Assembly: GCA_022072455.1 (NCBI GenBank)
Contig: JAJVHY010000015.1
Coordinates: forward strand, 1 to 64,000
Direction of reading: 5' to 3'
Length of the DNA stretch: 64,000 nucleotides
Origin: Verrucomicrobiia bacterium
Lineage (GTDB): Bacteria; Verrucomicrobiota; Verrucomicrobiia; Palsa-1439
In this document: positions 9,065 through 17,553 of the stretch, piece by piece
Layout: each line of letters begins with the position of its first letter
How positions within the stretch are numbered: position 1 is the first letter of the stretch
Position numbers and translations under genes: made by a program
The notes under the pieces: generated by a model
Told to the model about the DNA's origin: nothing
Databases searched by the model: none
Seen by the model: only the letters and a program-made list of their open reading frames with translations

Positions 9065-9486
9065 GACTTTCCTCGTCGAAAAATCGCCGTATCGAGCGCC
9101 AACTTGCCGGGGCCGGTCAGCAACAGCAAGACCGCGACAACCAGATAAATGAGCGCGAGTTCATATGAACCGTCCTTGCCGACGAACGGCTGTTTGAGTG
9201 TCACCGCGTGCAAATGCACCGCTTTGGCCATCGTGCAGAGGATGCCGAACGACGCGAGGGGAGTCAGCAAGCCCAGAATCCACGCTGCGCCACCGCCAAA
9301 TTCCGACAGCGCCGCCAGCGCCTGCAACCAGCCGGGAATACTCGCGCCATCGCCCATCCAACTGAACGGCTGCTGAATCTTACCCCAGCCGTGAAACATC
9401 ATCCCCACGCCGGCCACCACGCGAAGAAGCAACAATCCCAACGCCACCCGCCCGCCGACAAAATCATTGAAAAGTAATTTCTGCAT
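9061..9486 (-). CDS. DoxX-family membrane protein
   Basis: 141 residues, four membrane segments. The core motif [19 protein letters not shown], then [19 protein letters not shown] and the C-terminal [21 protein letters not shown], are typical of the DoxX/YphA family, usually linked to redox or membrane stress. The frame is open to 9669, but ATG 9486 has GGAGG 9 nt upstream and starts at the usual position. First gene of the leftward operon DoxX-BNR-MoaD-unknown-MATE. Confidence 0.9.
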   Translation of the reverse strand: MQKLLFNDFVGGRVALGLLLLRVVAGVGMMFHGWGKIQQPFSWMGDGASIPGWLQALAALSEFGGGAAWILGLLTPLASFGILCTMAKAVHLHAVTLKQPFVGKDGSYELALIYLVVAVLLLLTGPGKLALDTAIFRRGKS

Positions 9487-9681
9487 CGCGTCATTCCTCC
9501 GTGGCCGGTGCGACCCGTGCCGCGCACAATGTGCCATGACCCCGCCGTCGCCGGCAAGTTCTGGTTGGCGGTGCTTGCGCCTGTGCTTGGAGCGTCCTAG
9601 GGGGCGCCGCAACGGGAGTGTCACGCTGAAAAATCCTTCCCCGCGGTGCCCAGCGTGAAGCGCATCCAACTGAAAGGGGCG

Positions 9682-9710
9682 TTGTTGTCCCCAGCGGCAA
9701 CTGATATAAT
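9682..9710 (+). promoter_or_regulatory. Promoter TTGTTG-17-TATAAT for the semialdehyde dehydrogenase gene
   Basis: TTGTTG (9682-9687) and a consensus TATAAT (9705-9710) are 17 nt apart. The ATG at 9720 is 9 nt after the -10, so the mRNA would have a leader of only a few bases. Confidence 0.6.
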
Positions 9711-9719
9711 GTGAAAACC

Positions 9720-11162
9720 ATGGAACTTCCCATCCTGATTGCCGGTAAGTGGCGGACGCCGGCCGCCAAAACTTTCGGTGACGTCCATAATCCCTCCACC
9801 GGCGAAGTCATTGCGCGGACGCCGTTCTGCGGCGCGGCGGAAGTGGACGAAGCTGTTCAAGCAGCGCAAAAAGCGTTCGTGAGTTGGTCACAGACGCCGG
9901 CGCCAAAACGCGCGACGGTCTTGTTCAAATATCGGAGCCTCCTTGAGGCGCATTTGGAAGAACTGGCGAAGTTGGTGACGCGCGAGAACGGCAAGACGCT
10001 CGATGAAGCGCGCGGGGATGTGCGGCGCGGTTTTGAAGTGGTCGAGTTCGCAACCGGGATCGCGCACCTCCAGAAAGGCGAGTCGCTCCCGCAAGTGGCG
10101 GAACACATTGATGGTGTGACGATGCGCGAACCGCTCGGCGTTTGCGCTGGGATTTCGCCGTTCAACTTCCCGGCGATGGTGCCGATGTGGATGTATCCGC
10201 TGGCCATTGCCTGCGGGAACTCATTCATCCTGAAACCAAGCGAGAAGGTGCCGTTGACCGCGATCCGGTTGGCCGAACTCTTCATCGAAGCGGGACTGCC
10301 GGAAGGCGTGTTCAGTCTCGTGCACGGTGGTGCAGAAGTCGTGGACGCGCTTTGCACGCATCCCGGGATTGCCGCGGTGAGTTTTGTCGGTTCGTCGAAA
10401 GTCGCAGCGCACGTTTATGCACTCGGCGCACAGCATGGTAAACGTGTGCAAGCCGGTGGTGGGGCGAAGAATTTTCAGATCGTCATGGAGGATGCGGAGC
10501 CGGATTCCACGATTCGCGCGGTCATGGGCGCATCCTTTGGCTGTGCCGGGCAGAGGTGCATGGCCGGGTCGGTGTTGGTTGGCGTCGGTGCGGCCGGTGA
10601 GCCATTGCAGAAGCGGATGCTGGCGGCAATGGACGCGTTGAAGGTGGACGACACATCGGCGAACCCGGCGGCGGAGATGGGGCCGGTTATTGATGCAAAT
10701 TCACAGAAACGCGTGTTGGGTTTCATCGAACGCGGTGGTGCGAAATTGTTGCGCGATGGACGACAGGGGATTCCCAAACGCGGTTTTTTTGTCGGGCCGA
10801 CATTGTATGACGGCCTGCTGACGCAGGAGGAGATTTTTGGGCCGGTGCTTTCGCTGGTGCGACCGGCTTCGCTCGATGAGGCGATTGCGCTGGCGAACCG
10901 GAGCGCGTTCGGTAACGGCGCGACGTTATTCACGACGAGTGGCAAGCATGCCCGGCAATTCGCACTCGATATTCAATGTGGCATGGTCGGCATCAACGTC
11001 GGCGTGCCGGCACCGATGTCCATTTTTCCGTTTACCGGCTGGAATGCGTCGTTCTTTGGTGATTTACATATGCAGGGGACGGAAGGCGTCCAGTTTTACA
11101 CTCGGCAACGGGTCGTGCTCTCACGGTGGGACGCGGCCTACCGCCGACAACAAGGTTGGTAA
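9720..11162 (+). CDS. mmsA: Methylmalonate-semialdehyde dehydrogenase (CoA-acylating)
   Basis: About 480 residues. The family oxidises methylmalonate or malonate semialdehyde to propionyl- or acetyl-CoA in valine, beta-alanine or inositol breakdown. Visible signatures are the PFNFPAMVPMWMYPLAIACGN substrate/NAD region, KPSEKVP, the GGGAKNF segment and the catalytic cysteine in FGCAGQRCMAG. The track of the aldehyde-dehydrogenase fold is complete. GTG 9711 is an alternative start in the same frame, but it directly abuts the -10 box. No other valine or inositol genes are nearby. The next gene, glutathione peroxidase, starts 6 nt after the stop. Confidence 0.92.
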   Translation: MELPILIAGKWRTPAAKTFGDVHNPSTGEVIARTPFCGAAEVDEAVQAAQKAFVSWSQTPAPKRATVLFKYRSLLEAHLEELAKLVTRENGKTLDEARGDVRRGFEVVEFATGIAHLQKGESLPQVAEHIDGVTMREPLGVCAGISPFNFPAMVPMWMYPLAIACGNSFILKPSEKVPLTAIRLAELFIEAGLPEGVFSLVHGGAEVVDALCTHPGIAAVSFVGSSKVAAHVYALGAQHGKRVQAGGGAKNFQIVMEDAEPDSTIRAVMGASFGCAGQRCMAGSVLVGVGAAGEPLQKRMLAAMDALKVDDTSANPAAEMGPVIDANSQKRVLGFIERGGAKLLRDGRQGIPKRGFFVGPTLYDGLLTQEEIFGPVLSLVRPASLDEAIALANRSAFGNGATLFTTSGKHARQFALDIQCGMVGINVGVPAPMSIFPFTGWNASFFGDLHMQGTEGVQFYTRQRVVLSRWDAAYRRQQGW

Positions 11163-11168
11163 ACGAAT

Positions 11169-11705
11169 ATGAAAGTCATCGCACTGCTTGGAATTCTCAT
11201 CACCATGAACACATTCGCCGGCTCGCTCGACTCGATCGCCGTGAAGGACATTGATAAAAAGGACACCACCCTCGGCGCGTACAAGGGCAAGGTGTTGCTC
11301 GTGGTGAACGTCGCGTCGAAATGCGGCTACACCAAACAATATGCCGGCTTGGAGGCGCTGTATCAGAAGTACAAAGGCCAAGGCATGGTCGTCCTCGGGT
11401 TCCCGTGCAATCAATTCGGCTCGCAAGAACCCGGCACGAACGAAGAGATCAAGAAATTTTGTTCAACCAAGTACAACGTCACCTTCCCGCTGTTCGACAA
11501 AATCGAGGTGAACGGCCCGAACCGGCATCCGCTCTACACCGCGCTGGCCGGCAAGGAGTCGCCGTTCCCGGGCGACATCAAATGGAACTTCAACAAGTTC
11601 CTCATCGGGCGCGACGGCAAGATTCTCCAGCGGTTTGACTCCAAGGCCGCCCCGGAGTCGCCCGAAGTGACCGCGGCTGTCGAAGCCGCGTTGGCCGCCA
11701 AATAA
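11169..11705 (+). CDS. Glutathione peroxidase family protein, exported
   Basis: 178 residues. A short signal peptide (MKVIALLGILITMNTFAGS) precedes a complete GPx/thioredoxin-fold domain. The peroxidatic cysteine is in NVASKCGYT (Cys form, not Sec), the second conserved cysteine in GFPCNQFGSQEPG, and the WNFNKFLI motif supplies the catalytic Trp/Asn. Such Cys-GPx proteins usually use thioredoxin-like donors rather than glutathione. It follows mmsA by 6 nt and ends in a hairpin shared with the convergent cytochrome gene. Confidence 0.92.
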   Translation: MKVIALLGILITMNTFAGSLDSIAVKDIDKKDTTLGAYKGKVLLVVNVASKCGYTKQYAGLEALYQKYKGQGMVVLGFPCNQFGSQEPGTNEEIKKFCSTKYNVTFPLFDKIEVNGPNRHPLYTALAGKESPFPGDIKWNFNKFLIGRDGKILQRFDSKAAPESPEVTAAVEAALAAK

Positions 11706-11707
11706 CA

Positions 11708-11743
11708 AACCGCCGGACGCGGTTGGCACCACGGCCGGCGGTT
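11708..11743. terminator. Hairpin between convergent genes
   Basis: AACCGCCGG (11708-11716) pairs with CCGGCGGTT (11735-11743) around an 18-nt loop. It lies between the convergent gpx and tetrahaem cytochrome genes. There is no T run on either side, so bidirectional termination is plausible but not certain. Confidence 0.5.
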
Positions 11744-11763
11744 CGCCTGTCGGAATTGACTGG

Positions 11764-12309
11764 TTACTTCTTCACCTTCGGATTCGGGTGGGCGATTTTC
11801 TCGCTGTATTCCTTCTCATTGAATCCCTTGAAGGTCGGGCTTTCCGAGTTGTGGCAGAGCGTGCAAGTCTTCGTGGCGGGATAGATCATGCCGGCGGCGA
11901 TGGATTTCTCGCGGCTTTCCATCGTGGACTTGGCCATGTATTTCTTACCGGGGCCGTGGCAGGACTCGCAGCTCACGCCTTCTTCGACTTTGATCTTCTC
12001 GGTCGCAACCACCTCGGTGAAATTATAGGCGGTGGAATGGCACTTCAGGCATTTGCCGGATTTCTGGGGGTCATCAATGCCGAGCTTCTTGGCGGCTTCT
12101 TTGGCCGCCGGTGTGCCGAGGGTCTCGAAAGCTTTGGCATGCGGGCTGGCTTGCCACTTGCCGAGTTGATTGCCGGAGGCTTCGGCTTTATGGCAGACGC
12201 CGCACATCTTCGAGCCAATGTAGTTGGCCGGATCGGGTGGGTTGGCGGTGACGGTTACCGCCAAAGTCACAAGGGCGGTCAGAATTGTGATTGTGGTGTG
12301 CTGTTTCAT
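11764..12309 (-). CDS. Periplasmic tetrahaem cytochrome c
   Basis: 181 residues. A signal peptide (1-22) precedes four CXXCH haem c sites: CGVCH, CLKCH, CESCH and CTLCH. The spacing and the CESCHGPGKKY segment resemble the cytochrome c554-type family, which moves electrons in the periplasm. ATG 12309 has GGGAG upstream and begins the signal peptide; the frame is open to 12396 without support. The gene lies downstream of a membrane heptahaem protein on the same strand, which is a likely electron partner. Confidence 0.9.
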   Translation of the reverse strand: MKQHTTITILTALVTLAVTVTANPPDPANYIGSKMCGVCHKAEASGNQLGKWQASPHAKAFETLGTPAAKEAAKKLGIDDPQKSGKCLKCHSTAYNFTEVVATEKIKVEEGVSCESCHGPGKKYMAKSTMESREKSIAAGMIYPATKTCTLCHNSESPTFKGFNEKEYSEKIAHPNPKVKK

Positions 12310-12467
12310 CGTTCGATCTCCCGGTTGTTCGGTTTGAACTCCTGACAGGCAACTCCCATGCCGTCCCAGTATAGACTTTTGATTACTGGCGTACATTCAA
12401 ATTATTACCGCCCGGTGGTCGGCTCGGTATGCGCGATTTCGCGCGCGGTGCTGCGCGATTCTGCGAG

Positions 12468-13940
12468 CTACTGGCCCGCCAAGCCGCCGGTATGACATTC
12501 GGCGCAGTTCTGCTCTTTCCACATGTCGCCGATGTCAACGGGGTGGATAAATTCCAGCCCGGCCGCGCTGATTTTACGGCCTTCGGTGCCGCTGCCTTGG
12601 GCGATGATCGAGTGACAGGAGTTGCAGTCATGACTGATGACTTTGCCGGTGGTGCTCTTGTGTTTGCCATCGTGGCACCGGTAACAGCCGGGGAAAATCG
12701 TGTGGCCGATGTTGTTCGGGTATTGCCGCCAGGTGGCTTTCATTTCCGGGAAGAAGTTTTCCTGGAAGATCTTTTGGACTTCCGCCACTGCGGCCGGCGG
12801 GACTTTGGTCGCAATGCTTTGGAGAGCTTCGGCGGTGGACTTGTAGTCGCCGGTCAGAGCTTCGACGGCGAGTTTTTTGAGGTTCGGGATGGTGGGGTCG
12901 AGTCGGCCAGCACTGAGCGCGAGGTCAACCGACTTGGACGGGGAGACGTAGTTGTGCGCGGGCCGGTTATGGCAATCAATGCAATCCATCCGGCGCGGCG
13001 TGGTATTGGCGATGGTTTCCGCCGACAGTTTTCCTTCTTCGGCTTCGAAAATCGTGGTGGTGCCGTCGGCGTTGTTGACGCGCACCCAGGGGATGGTCTG
13101 CCGTTTCTCGTCGGTGGCGATGTAATCAATCGTGTGATCGGGGCTGACGTGCCAGTGGATGCCGCCGGCTTCGCCATGCTTGGGATTGGCGCCGCCGATC
13201 TTCATCAGGAGCTTGATGTTCCAGACGGTATTGCTCTCGTCAGCCATGTAGTGGACGTTGTCGCGCACCGCCTCGCCGTAGAACTTCTGCGGCCAGTGGC
13301 ATTGTTCGCAGGTGTCTTGGGCCGGGCGAAGGTTCTGGATGGGGGTGGGGATGGGGGTCGGATATTTGTCGGCCAGCGCCGCATACACTTGATAGCTGCC
13401 GGAGAGCTTTGATTTTACGAACCAGCCGGCCCCGGCCCCGATGTGACATTCGGCGCACGTCACGCGGGCGTGTGCGCCGTGTTGATGGGCGGTGAACTCC
13501 GGCTTCATGATTGTGTGACAAACCTGCCCGCAAAACTGCACGCTCTCCGTGAAGTGATATGTCTGATAACTCCCAAACGCCGTCAGCATCAAAAATACAA
13601 ACGTGACGACTGAGACCACGATGAAGACGCGCCGGTGTTTGGGGAGGTTGAAATCAATCCGTGGGTGCGCGGGGATTTCACCGGGGGCGAGGCGGCGGCG
13701 GCGTTGGCGTTCCCAGAGTGCGCCAATCGAAACCAGCAACAGGCCGGCCACCAGAAATGCCGGCGCGACCACGTAGGTCAGAATCCCCATGTACGGGTTC
13801 CCGAACCCGGCCATGCTATCAATCACGATTAAACACAAGACGGCGAAAAAAGCGCACGTCGCTAGGATGATCCCGGTCAGGCTGATCCAATTTTGCAGTA
13901 ATGATGGCTTGGTGGACGGAATGGGGGTGGTCGTGCTCAC
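12468..13940 (-). CDS. Membrane-bound multihaem cytochrome c (NapC/NirT-like)
   Basis: About 490 residues from GTG 13940; a TTG at 14006 would add 22. Three hydrophobic segments (two near the N-terminus and one just before the first haem) are followed by a periplasmic domain. This has one CX3CH-type site (FCGQVCHT) and six CXXCH sites (CAECH, CEQCH, CIDCH, CYRCH, CNSCH, CAECH). The FCGxVCHxxMKPEFTAH segment is common to NapC/NirT-like quinol-oxidising cytochromes. The likely role is passing electrons from quinol to periplasmic acceptors. Start choice is uncertain. Confidence 0.86.
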   Translation of the reverse strand: MSTTTPIPSTKPSLLQNWISLTGIILATCAFFAVLCLIVIDSMAGFGNPYMGILTYVVAPAFLVAGLLLVSIGALWERQRRRRLAPGEIPAHPRIDFNLPKHRRVFIVVSVVTFVFLMLTAFGSYQTYHFTESVQFCGQVCHTIMKPEFTAHQHGAHARVTCAECHIGAGAGWFVKSKLSGSYQVYAALADKYPTPIPTPIQNLRPAQDTCEQCHWPQKFYGEAVRDNVHYMADESNTVWNIKLLMKIGGANPKHGEAGGIHWHVSPDHTIDYIATDEKRQTIPWVRVNNADGTTTIFEAEEGKLSAETIANTTPRRMDCIDCHNRPAHNYVSPSKSVDLALSAGRLDPTIPNLKKLAVEALTGDYKSTAEALQSIATKVPPAAVAEVQKIFQENFFPEMKATWRQYPNNIGHTIFPGCYRCHDGKHKSTTGKVISHDCNSCHSIIAQGSGTEGRKISAAGLEFIHPVDIGDMWKEQNCAECHTGGLAGQ

Positions 13941-14029
13941 GTTATCATCCAGAGACTTGCAGTGTTTGTGCCACCATCGGTTAAAACAGCGTAACCAGCT
14001 CAACAAGAAGAGTTTTTACGCCCAAAGAC

Positions 14030-14094
14030 CCACGCGCGTCAATGTCAGACTGTCAGCTTCGCGGTTTCCGCCTGACAGCCTGTCACCCGCGTGG
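14030..14094. promoter_or_regulatory. Long interrupted palindrome between divergent haem genes
   Basis: CCACGCG (14030-14036) pairs with CGCGTGG (14088-14094), and CTGTCAG (14050-14056) with CTGACAG (14072-14078). Further TGTCA copies lie between the arms. The element fills most of the gap between the heptahaem cytochrome and siroheme decarboxylase genes. It could be an operator for both or an RNA hairpin in the leader of the latter. Confidence 0.5.
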
Positions 14095-14106
14095 TAAACC
14101 AAAACC

Positions 14107-15087
14107 GTGAACGATGCCCAACTTTTGACTGCGCTTCAGACCGAAATTCCCTGTGTGGAACGGCCCTTTGCGGAACTTGCCGGCAAGCTCGGTGCGACTG
14201 AGACCGAAGTACTCGCCCGCCTCCGTCAGTTAAAAGCCGACAAGATCATCCGGCAAATCAGCGCCATCTTCGACACGCGCAGTCTCGGTTACGCATCGAG
14301 TCTTGTCGCCGCGCGCGTTGACCCGGCCCGCGTGGACGAAGCGGCAGCGCTCATCAACCAACATCCCGGCGTCAGCCACAACTACCTCCGTAATCACACC
14401 TTCAACCTCTGGTACACGCTTGCCGTCTCGCCGTTGAGCAAGTTCGGGTTGGAAAAAACCGTCGAGATCCTCCACCGGCAATCCGGCGCAGAATCCACGC
14501 GACTGCTCCCGACGCTCAAGCTTTTTAAGATCGGCGTGAAGTTCGATTTCGGCGTCGAAAGCGATGCTCCCACCTACACCGAAAAGAACCGCGCCGGTAT
14601 CACGCCGCTCACGGCGCGCGAAATCGAATTCGTCCGGTACATGCAACGCGATTTGCCGGTAACCGAGATGCCGTTCGCCGATGCGCCGTTTCCCTTGGCG
14701 GAAATGCACCGGCAATTTCTGGAGTCGGGTCGAATGCGTCGGTTCGCGGCGGTGCTGCATCATCGCAAGGCCGGCTTCAGCGCCAACGCGATGGGCGTCT
14801 GGGCGGCGCCGGAGAGTGAGATTGACCGGCTCGGTGAGTTGATGGCGACGTTCCGCGAAGTCAGCCACTGTTACCGGCGGCCGGCGTATCCGGATTGGCC
14901 GTACAACATTTTCACGATGGTGCATGCGAAGTCACAGGCTGAGTGTGAACAGGTGCTCGCCGCCATCGCCGCCAAAACGGGCATCCACGAGCGCGGTGCC
15001 TTGTATTCGTCCAAGGAATACAAGAAAGTCCGGGTCCGCTATTTCACACCCGACGAAGCAGAGTGGGAACGCCGGCAGCCTCAGTAA
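14107..15087 (+). CDS. ahbAB: Siroheme decarboxylase, fused AhbA-AhbB type
   Basis: 326 residues made of two related Lrp/AsnC-like halves. The first (about 1-165) has an N-terminal winged helix and the motif SHNYLRNHTFNLWYTL; the second (about 170-326) has SHCYRRPAYPDWPYNIFTMVH. These His/Tyr/Arg-rich motifs are those of AhbA/AhbB (NirDLGH) enzymes, which decarboxylate siroheme to 12,18-didecarboxysiroheme on the way to haem d1 or haem b. AhbA and AhbB are usually separate chains; here they are joined. The start is GTG 14107. It is divergent from multihaem cytochromes that need haem. Confidence 0.88.
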   Translation: MNDAQLLTALQTEIPCVERPFAELAGKLGATETEVLARLRQLKADKIIRQISAIFDTRSLGYASSLVAARVDPARVDEAAALINQHPGVSHNYLRNHTFNLWYTLAVSPLSKFGLEKTVEILHRQSGAESTRLLPTLKLFKIGVKFDFGVESDAPTYTEKNRAGITPLTAREIEFVRYMQRDLPVTEMPFADAPFPLAEMHRQFLESGRMRRFAAVLHHRKAGFSANAMGVWAAPESEIDRLGELMATFREVSHCYRRPAYPDWPYNIFTMVHAKSQAECEQVLAAIAAKTGIHERGALYSSKEYKKVRVRYFTPDEAEWERRQPQ

Positions 15088-15179
15088 TTTCCCTGAGGCA
15101 CAAAATACACACTTCTCCAACTGGCGCAGCGGCGGCGGCTGCGTATTCTGTCACCAGTCAACCATAGGAGGCCCAAACC

Positions 15180-15365
15180 ATGCGTCGCCAGCAACGATCA
15201 TTGACCCTCGGAGAATTGATTCACGTCGTCGCGCAGTATTCGCGGAACGATCACGAAGTTGGGCTGGTGGTTGCGGATTTGATGCAACGGGGTGTCGTCA
15301 TCCGCGCCCGGCCCGCCGCAATTCATGCGGCGTTGCGGTCGGTTGGGCGTGTTCGCAAGTTGTAA
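15180..15365 (+). CDS. Small conserved-looking hypothetical protein (61 aa)
   Basis: 61 residues, basic, no membrane segment. An AGGAGG ribosome binding site 7 nt before ATG 15180 argues that the frame is real. The sequence LGELIHVVAQYSRNDHEV..VVADLMQRGVV is mostly helical and may fold as a small DNA- or protein-binding unit. It follows ahbAB by 92 nt and is followed by a terminator. No family is recognised. Confidence 0.65.
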   Translation: MRRQQRSLTLGELIHVVAQYSRNDHEVGLVVADLMQRGVVIRARPAAIHAALRSVGRVRKL

Positions 15366-15413
15366 TCGGGACGACAAAACAATTTCGAGTCTGGTGAGGT
15401 CGGGTGCACGACG

Positions 15414-15439
15414 GCGGCAGGTTTCTCAAAACCTGCCGC
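15414..15439 (+). terminator. Terminator with 11-bp perfect stem
   Basis: GCGGCAGGTTT (15414-15424) pairs perfectly with AAACCTGCCGC (15429-15439) around a CTCA loop, followed by TGTTAGTTT. It ends the ahbAB/small-protein unit. Confidence 0.75.
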
Positions 15440-15463
15440 TGTTAGTTTGGGCGGGGCGGCGCT

Positions 15464-15566
15464 GAGATTAGGTTGCTTGCGATTGGTAGCGATTTCCTGG
15501 GTGAGGTCAGGTCAGGCTAGGAGAAGCAAAACCGCCAACCGTGGAGTTCGCAAGCAACCGAATCTC
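15464..15566. repeat. 103-bp element with 19-bp terminal inverted repeats
   Basis: The left end (15464-15482, GAGATTAGGTTGCTTGCGA) matches the reverse complement of the right end (15548-15566) at 18 of 19 positions. The inner 65 nt contain a GGTCAGGTCAGG reiteration. No target-site duplication is evident. It may be a MITE-like or REP-like repeat, or a structured RNA. Confidence 0.65.
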
Positions 15567-15736
15567 ATGCCATCACCTTCGACCGCTGTGATGGTCAACT
15601 GTTCAATTTATTTATTCTTTACCGGTCGAGCTGTCAAGACAGTGTAAAATTTTTTAACACTGTGGCCGATGGGCTGCTCCCTGACTTCTGTCGGTATCCA
15701 GCTTGATTGCAAAAGGTTGTCTTTTTCGGTGACATT

Positions 15737-15749
15737 GTGGTCTGACCAC
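15737..15749. promoter_or_regulatory. 13-bp palindrome, candidate operator
   Basis: GTGGTCTGACCAC is a perfect palindrome around a central T, 18-30 nt before the cysteine desulfurase start. A related sequence, GTGGTCTAACTAG, lies at 21802-21814 before the first cupredoxin gene. It could bind the Crp/Fnr-type protein encoded in this operon, although it is not a classical Crp or Fnr site. Confidence 0.4.
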
Positions 15750-15766
15750 TGCTAAACCGTGTGTCG

Positions 15767-16894
15767 ATGAAACGAGTTTATTTGGATTACAACGCCACTA
15801 CGCCGGTTGATCCGCGCGTTGCGGAAGCGATGTGGCCGTATTTGCAGGAGCTTTTTGGCAACCCGTCGAGCCTCCATACTTTCGGGGTCAACGCCAAACA
15901 GGCCGTCGAGACTGCCCGCGCACAAGTTGCCGGGTTAATCGGCAGCCACGCTGACGAAATCGTCTTCACCAGCGGCGGGAGCGAATCCAACAACACCGCC
16001 ATCAAAGGCGTCGCGTTCACCCTCCGGCAACAGGGCTACCACGTCATCACCACCACCATCGAACATTCCGCGGTCATCAGCCCGTGCCAATTTCTCGAAC
16101 GCCTCGGGTTCTTTGTAACCTACCTGCCCGTTGACCGGAATGGCATGGTCAGCGTGCGCGACGTCGAAGCGGCGATCCGCCCCACCACGATCCTGATTTC
16201 GATCATGCACGCCAACAACGAAACCGGCGTCATTCAACCCGTCGCAGAAATCGGCAAGCTCGCCCGTTCACGCGGCATCCTTATGCACACCGACGCCGCC
16301 CAATCCGCCGGCAAGATTCCCGTTCGCGTGGATGACTTGAATGTGGATTTACTCACGCTTGCCGGCCACAAGTTTTACGCGCCGAAAGGCGTCGGCGCGT
16401 TTTACATCCGGCGCGGCGTCGAGATCGATCCGCTGATCCACGGGGCCAGCCATGAGTCCGGCCGCCGCGCCGGCACGGAGAACGTCCCGCTCATCGTCGC
16501 CCTCGGCAAAGCGTGCGAACTGGCCACGGATGAGTTGGATTCCCGGTATGCGCATGTCGTGACGTTGCGCGACTACCTCTACGACAACCTGAAAAAAATG
16601 TTCGGCGACAAACTCCACCTTAATGGCCACCCGACCGAACGCGTCCCCAACACCTTGAACGTCAGTTTCGAAGGTTATACCGCGCCGGAACTTTTGCAGA
16701 AGCTGCCGGAAGTTGCCGCGTCCACCGGCTCGGCTTGCCACGCGGCCAGCCTGGAGATGTCACACGTGCTCAAATCCATGGGCGTACCAGAACGCGTCGG
16801 CTACGGCGCAGTGCGGTTCAGTCTCGGCCAATGGACCACGACCGGTGATATTGATTACCTTTTGGAATTGCTCCAACTCCACGTGCTGAAATGA
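15767..16894 (+). CDS. Cysteine desulfurase, NifS/IscS type
   Basis: 375 residues. This PLP enzyme releases sulfur from cysteine for Fe-S cluster assembly. The PLP lysine is K202 in LAGHKFYAPKG, and the catalytic cysteine is C324 in STGSACHAAS, a short NifS-like active-site loop. The N-terminal VYLDYNATTP and the HGASHESGRRAGTENVP segments are typical. A GTG at 15761 is an alternative start. Its stop overlaps the start of the Crp-type regulator (ATGA), tying sulfur supply to the nitrosative-stress genes downstream. No IscU-like scaffold is in the window. Confidence 0.93.
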   Translation: MKRVYLDYNATTPVDPRVAEAMWPYLQELFGNPSSLHTFGVNAKQAVETARAQVAGLIGSHADEIVFTSGGSESNNTAIKGVAFTLRQQGYHVITTTIEHSAVISPCQFLERLGFFVTYLPVDRNGMVSVRDVEAAIRPTTILISIMHANNETGVIQPVAEIGKLARSRGILMHTDAAQSAGKIPVRVDDLNVDLLTLAGHKFYAPKGVGAFYIRRGVEIDPLIHGASHESGRRAGTENVPLIVALGKACELATDELDSRYAHVVTLRDYLYDNLKKMFGDKLHLNGHPTERVPNTLNVSFEGYTAPELLQKLPEVAASTGSACHAASLEMSHVLKSMGVPERVGYGAVRFSLGQWTTTGDIDYLLELLQLHVLK

Positions 16895-17553
16895 CTCTCA
16901 CTTTCCTGCTCAAGAATTGCCGGCTGTTCTCCGATCTTGATCCGGCAGAAATCTCCCTCATCGAACCGCTGGCGGCGCGCAAAGAATTTCGCAAAGGGCA
17001 ACTCATCTTCAGCGAAGGCGCGCCGACCCGCGGCTTCTATCTCGTCGTTTCCGGGGCCGTAAAAATCTTCCGCATCGGACCGGACGGGCGTGAACGCGTG
17101 CTGCACGTGGTCGAAGCCAACGAATCCTTCGCCGAAGCGGCACTGTTCATGACCGAATATCCCGCCAGCGCCGAGGCTCTGGCCGCGACCGTCGTTATCG
17201 TGGTGGACAAAAACAGTTTCAAACAACTGCTCGCGCACGACGCGAAACTGAGTTTCAAAATCATGGGCGCGCTCGTCCAATGGCTCGCCCAGATGCGCAA
17301 CGCCTTGACCGATCTCACCACCAAAGAAGTCCCGGCGCGCTTTGCGAGCTACGTCCTCAGCTTGCCGGAGCCGTTGACAGTGCACATCAGCAAAACCACC
17401 GTCGCGCAAATGCTCGGCACCACCAAAGAAACTTTCTCGCGGTTGCTCAACCGGCTCGCCCGCGCCCGCGTCCTCACCTACCGGGGCCAGCAAATCAAAA
17501 TCCTCAACCGGCCCCGCCTCGAAGCCATCGCCGCCGGACAAGAAAAAATCTGA
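16891..17553 (+). CDS. Crp/Fnr-family transcriptional regulator
   Basis: 220 residues. A cyclic-nucleotide-binding-like beta barrel (about 10-120) and a dimer helix lead to a winged helix-turn-helix (about 165-200, VAQMLGTTKETFSRLLNRL). There is only one cysteine (C10), so it cannot bind an FNR-type 4Fe-4S cluster. The layout resembles DNR/NNR regulators, which sense NO through haem. Given the NnrS and DUF542 genes downstream, an NO-responsive role is a reasonable inference. It overlaps the genes on both sides (ATGA and TGATG). Confidence 0.9.
   Translation: MTLTFLLKNCRLFSDLDPAEISLIEPLAARKEFRKGQLIFSEGAPTRGFYLVVSGAVKIFRIGPDGRERVLHVVEANESFAEAALFMTEYPASAEALAATVVIVVDKNSFKQLLAHDAKLSFKIMGALVQWLAQMRNALTDLTTKEVPARFASYVLSLPEPLTVHISKTTVAQMLGTTKETFSRLLNRLARARVLTYRGQQIKILNRPRLEAIAAGQEKI

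Larger units (their letters stand above)
15366..15760. other. 395-nt intergenic region with three structured elements
   Basis: No gene is convincing here; a 66-aa frame at 15447-15647 lacks a ribosome binding site. The region holds a Rho-independent-type terminator (15414-15439), a 103-bp element with 19-bp terminal inverted repeats (15464-15566) and a 13-bp palindrome near the next gene (15737-15749). Confidence 0.7.

Noticed and set aside
15447-15647. 66-residue frame in the intergenic region
   Set aside because: It overlaps the inverted-repeat element, lacks a ribosome binding site and has no recognisable features.
16891-17553. Oxygen-sensing FNR with 4Fe-4S cluster
   Set aside because: Only one cysteine is present, so the cluster cannot be bound in FNR fashion.
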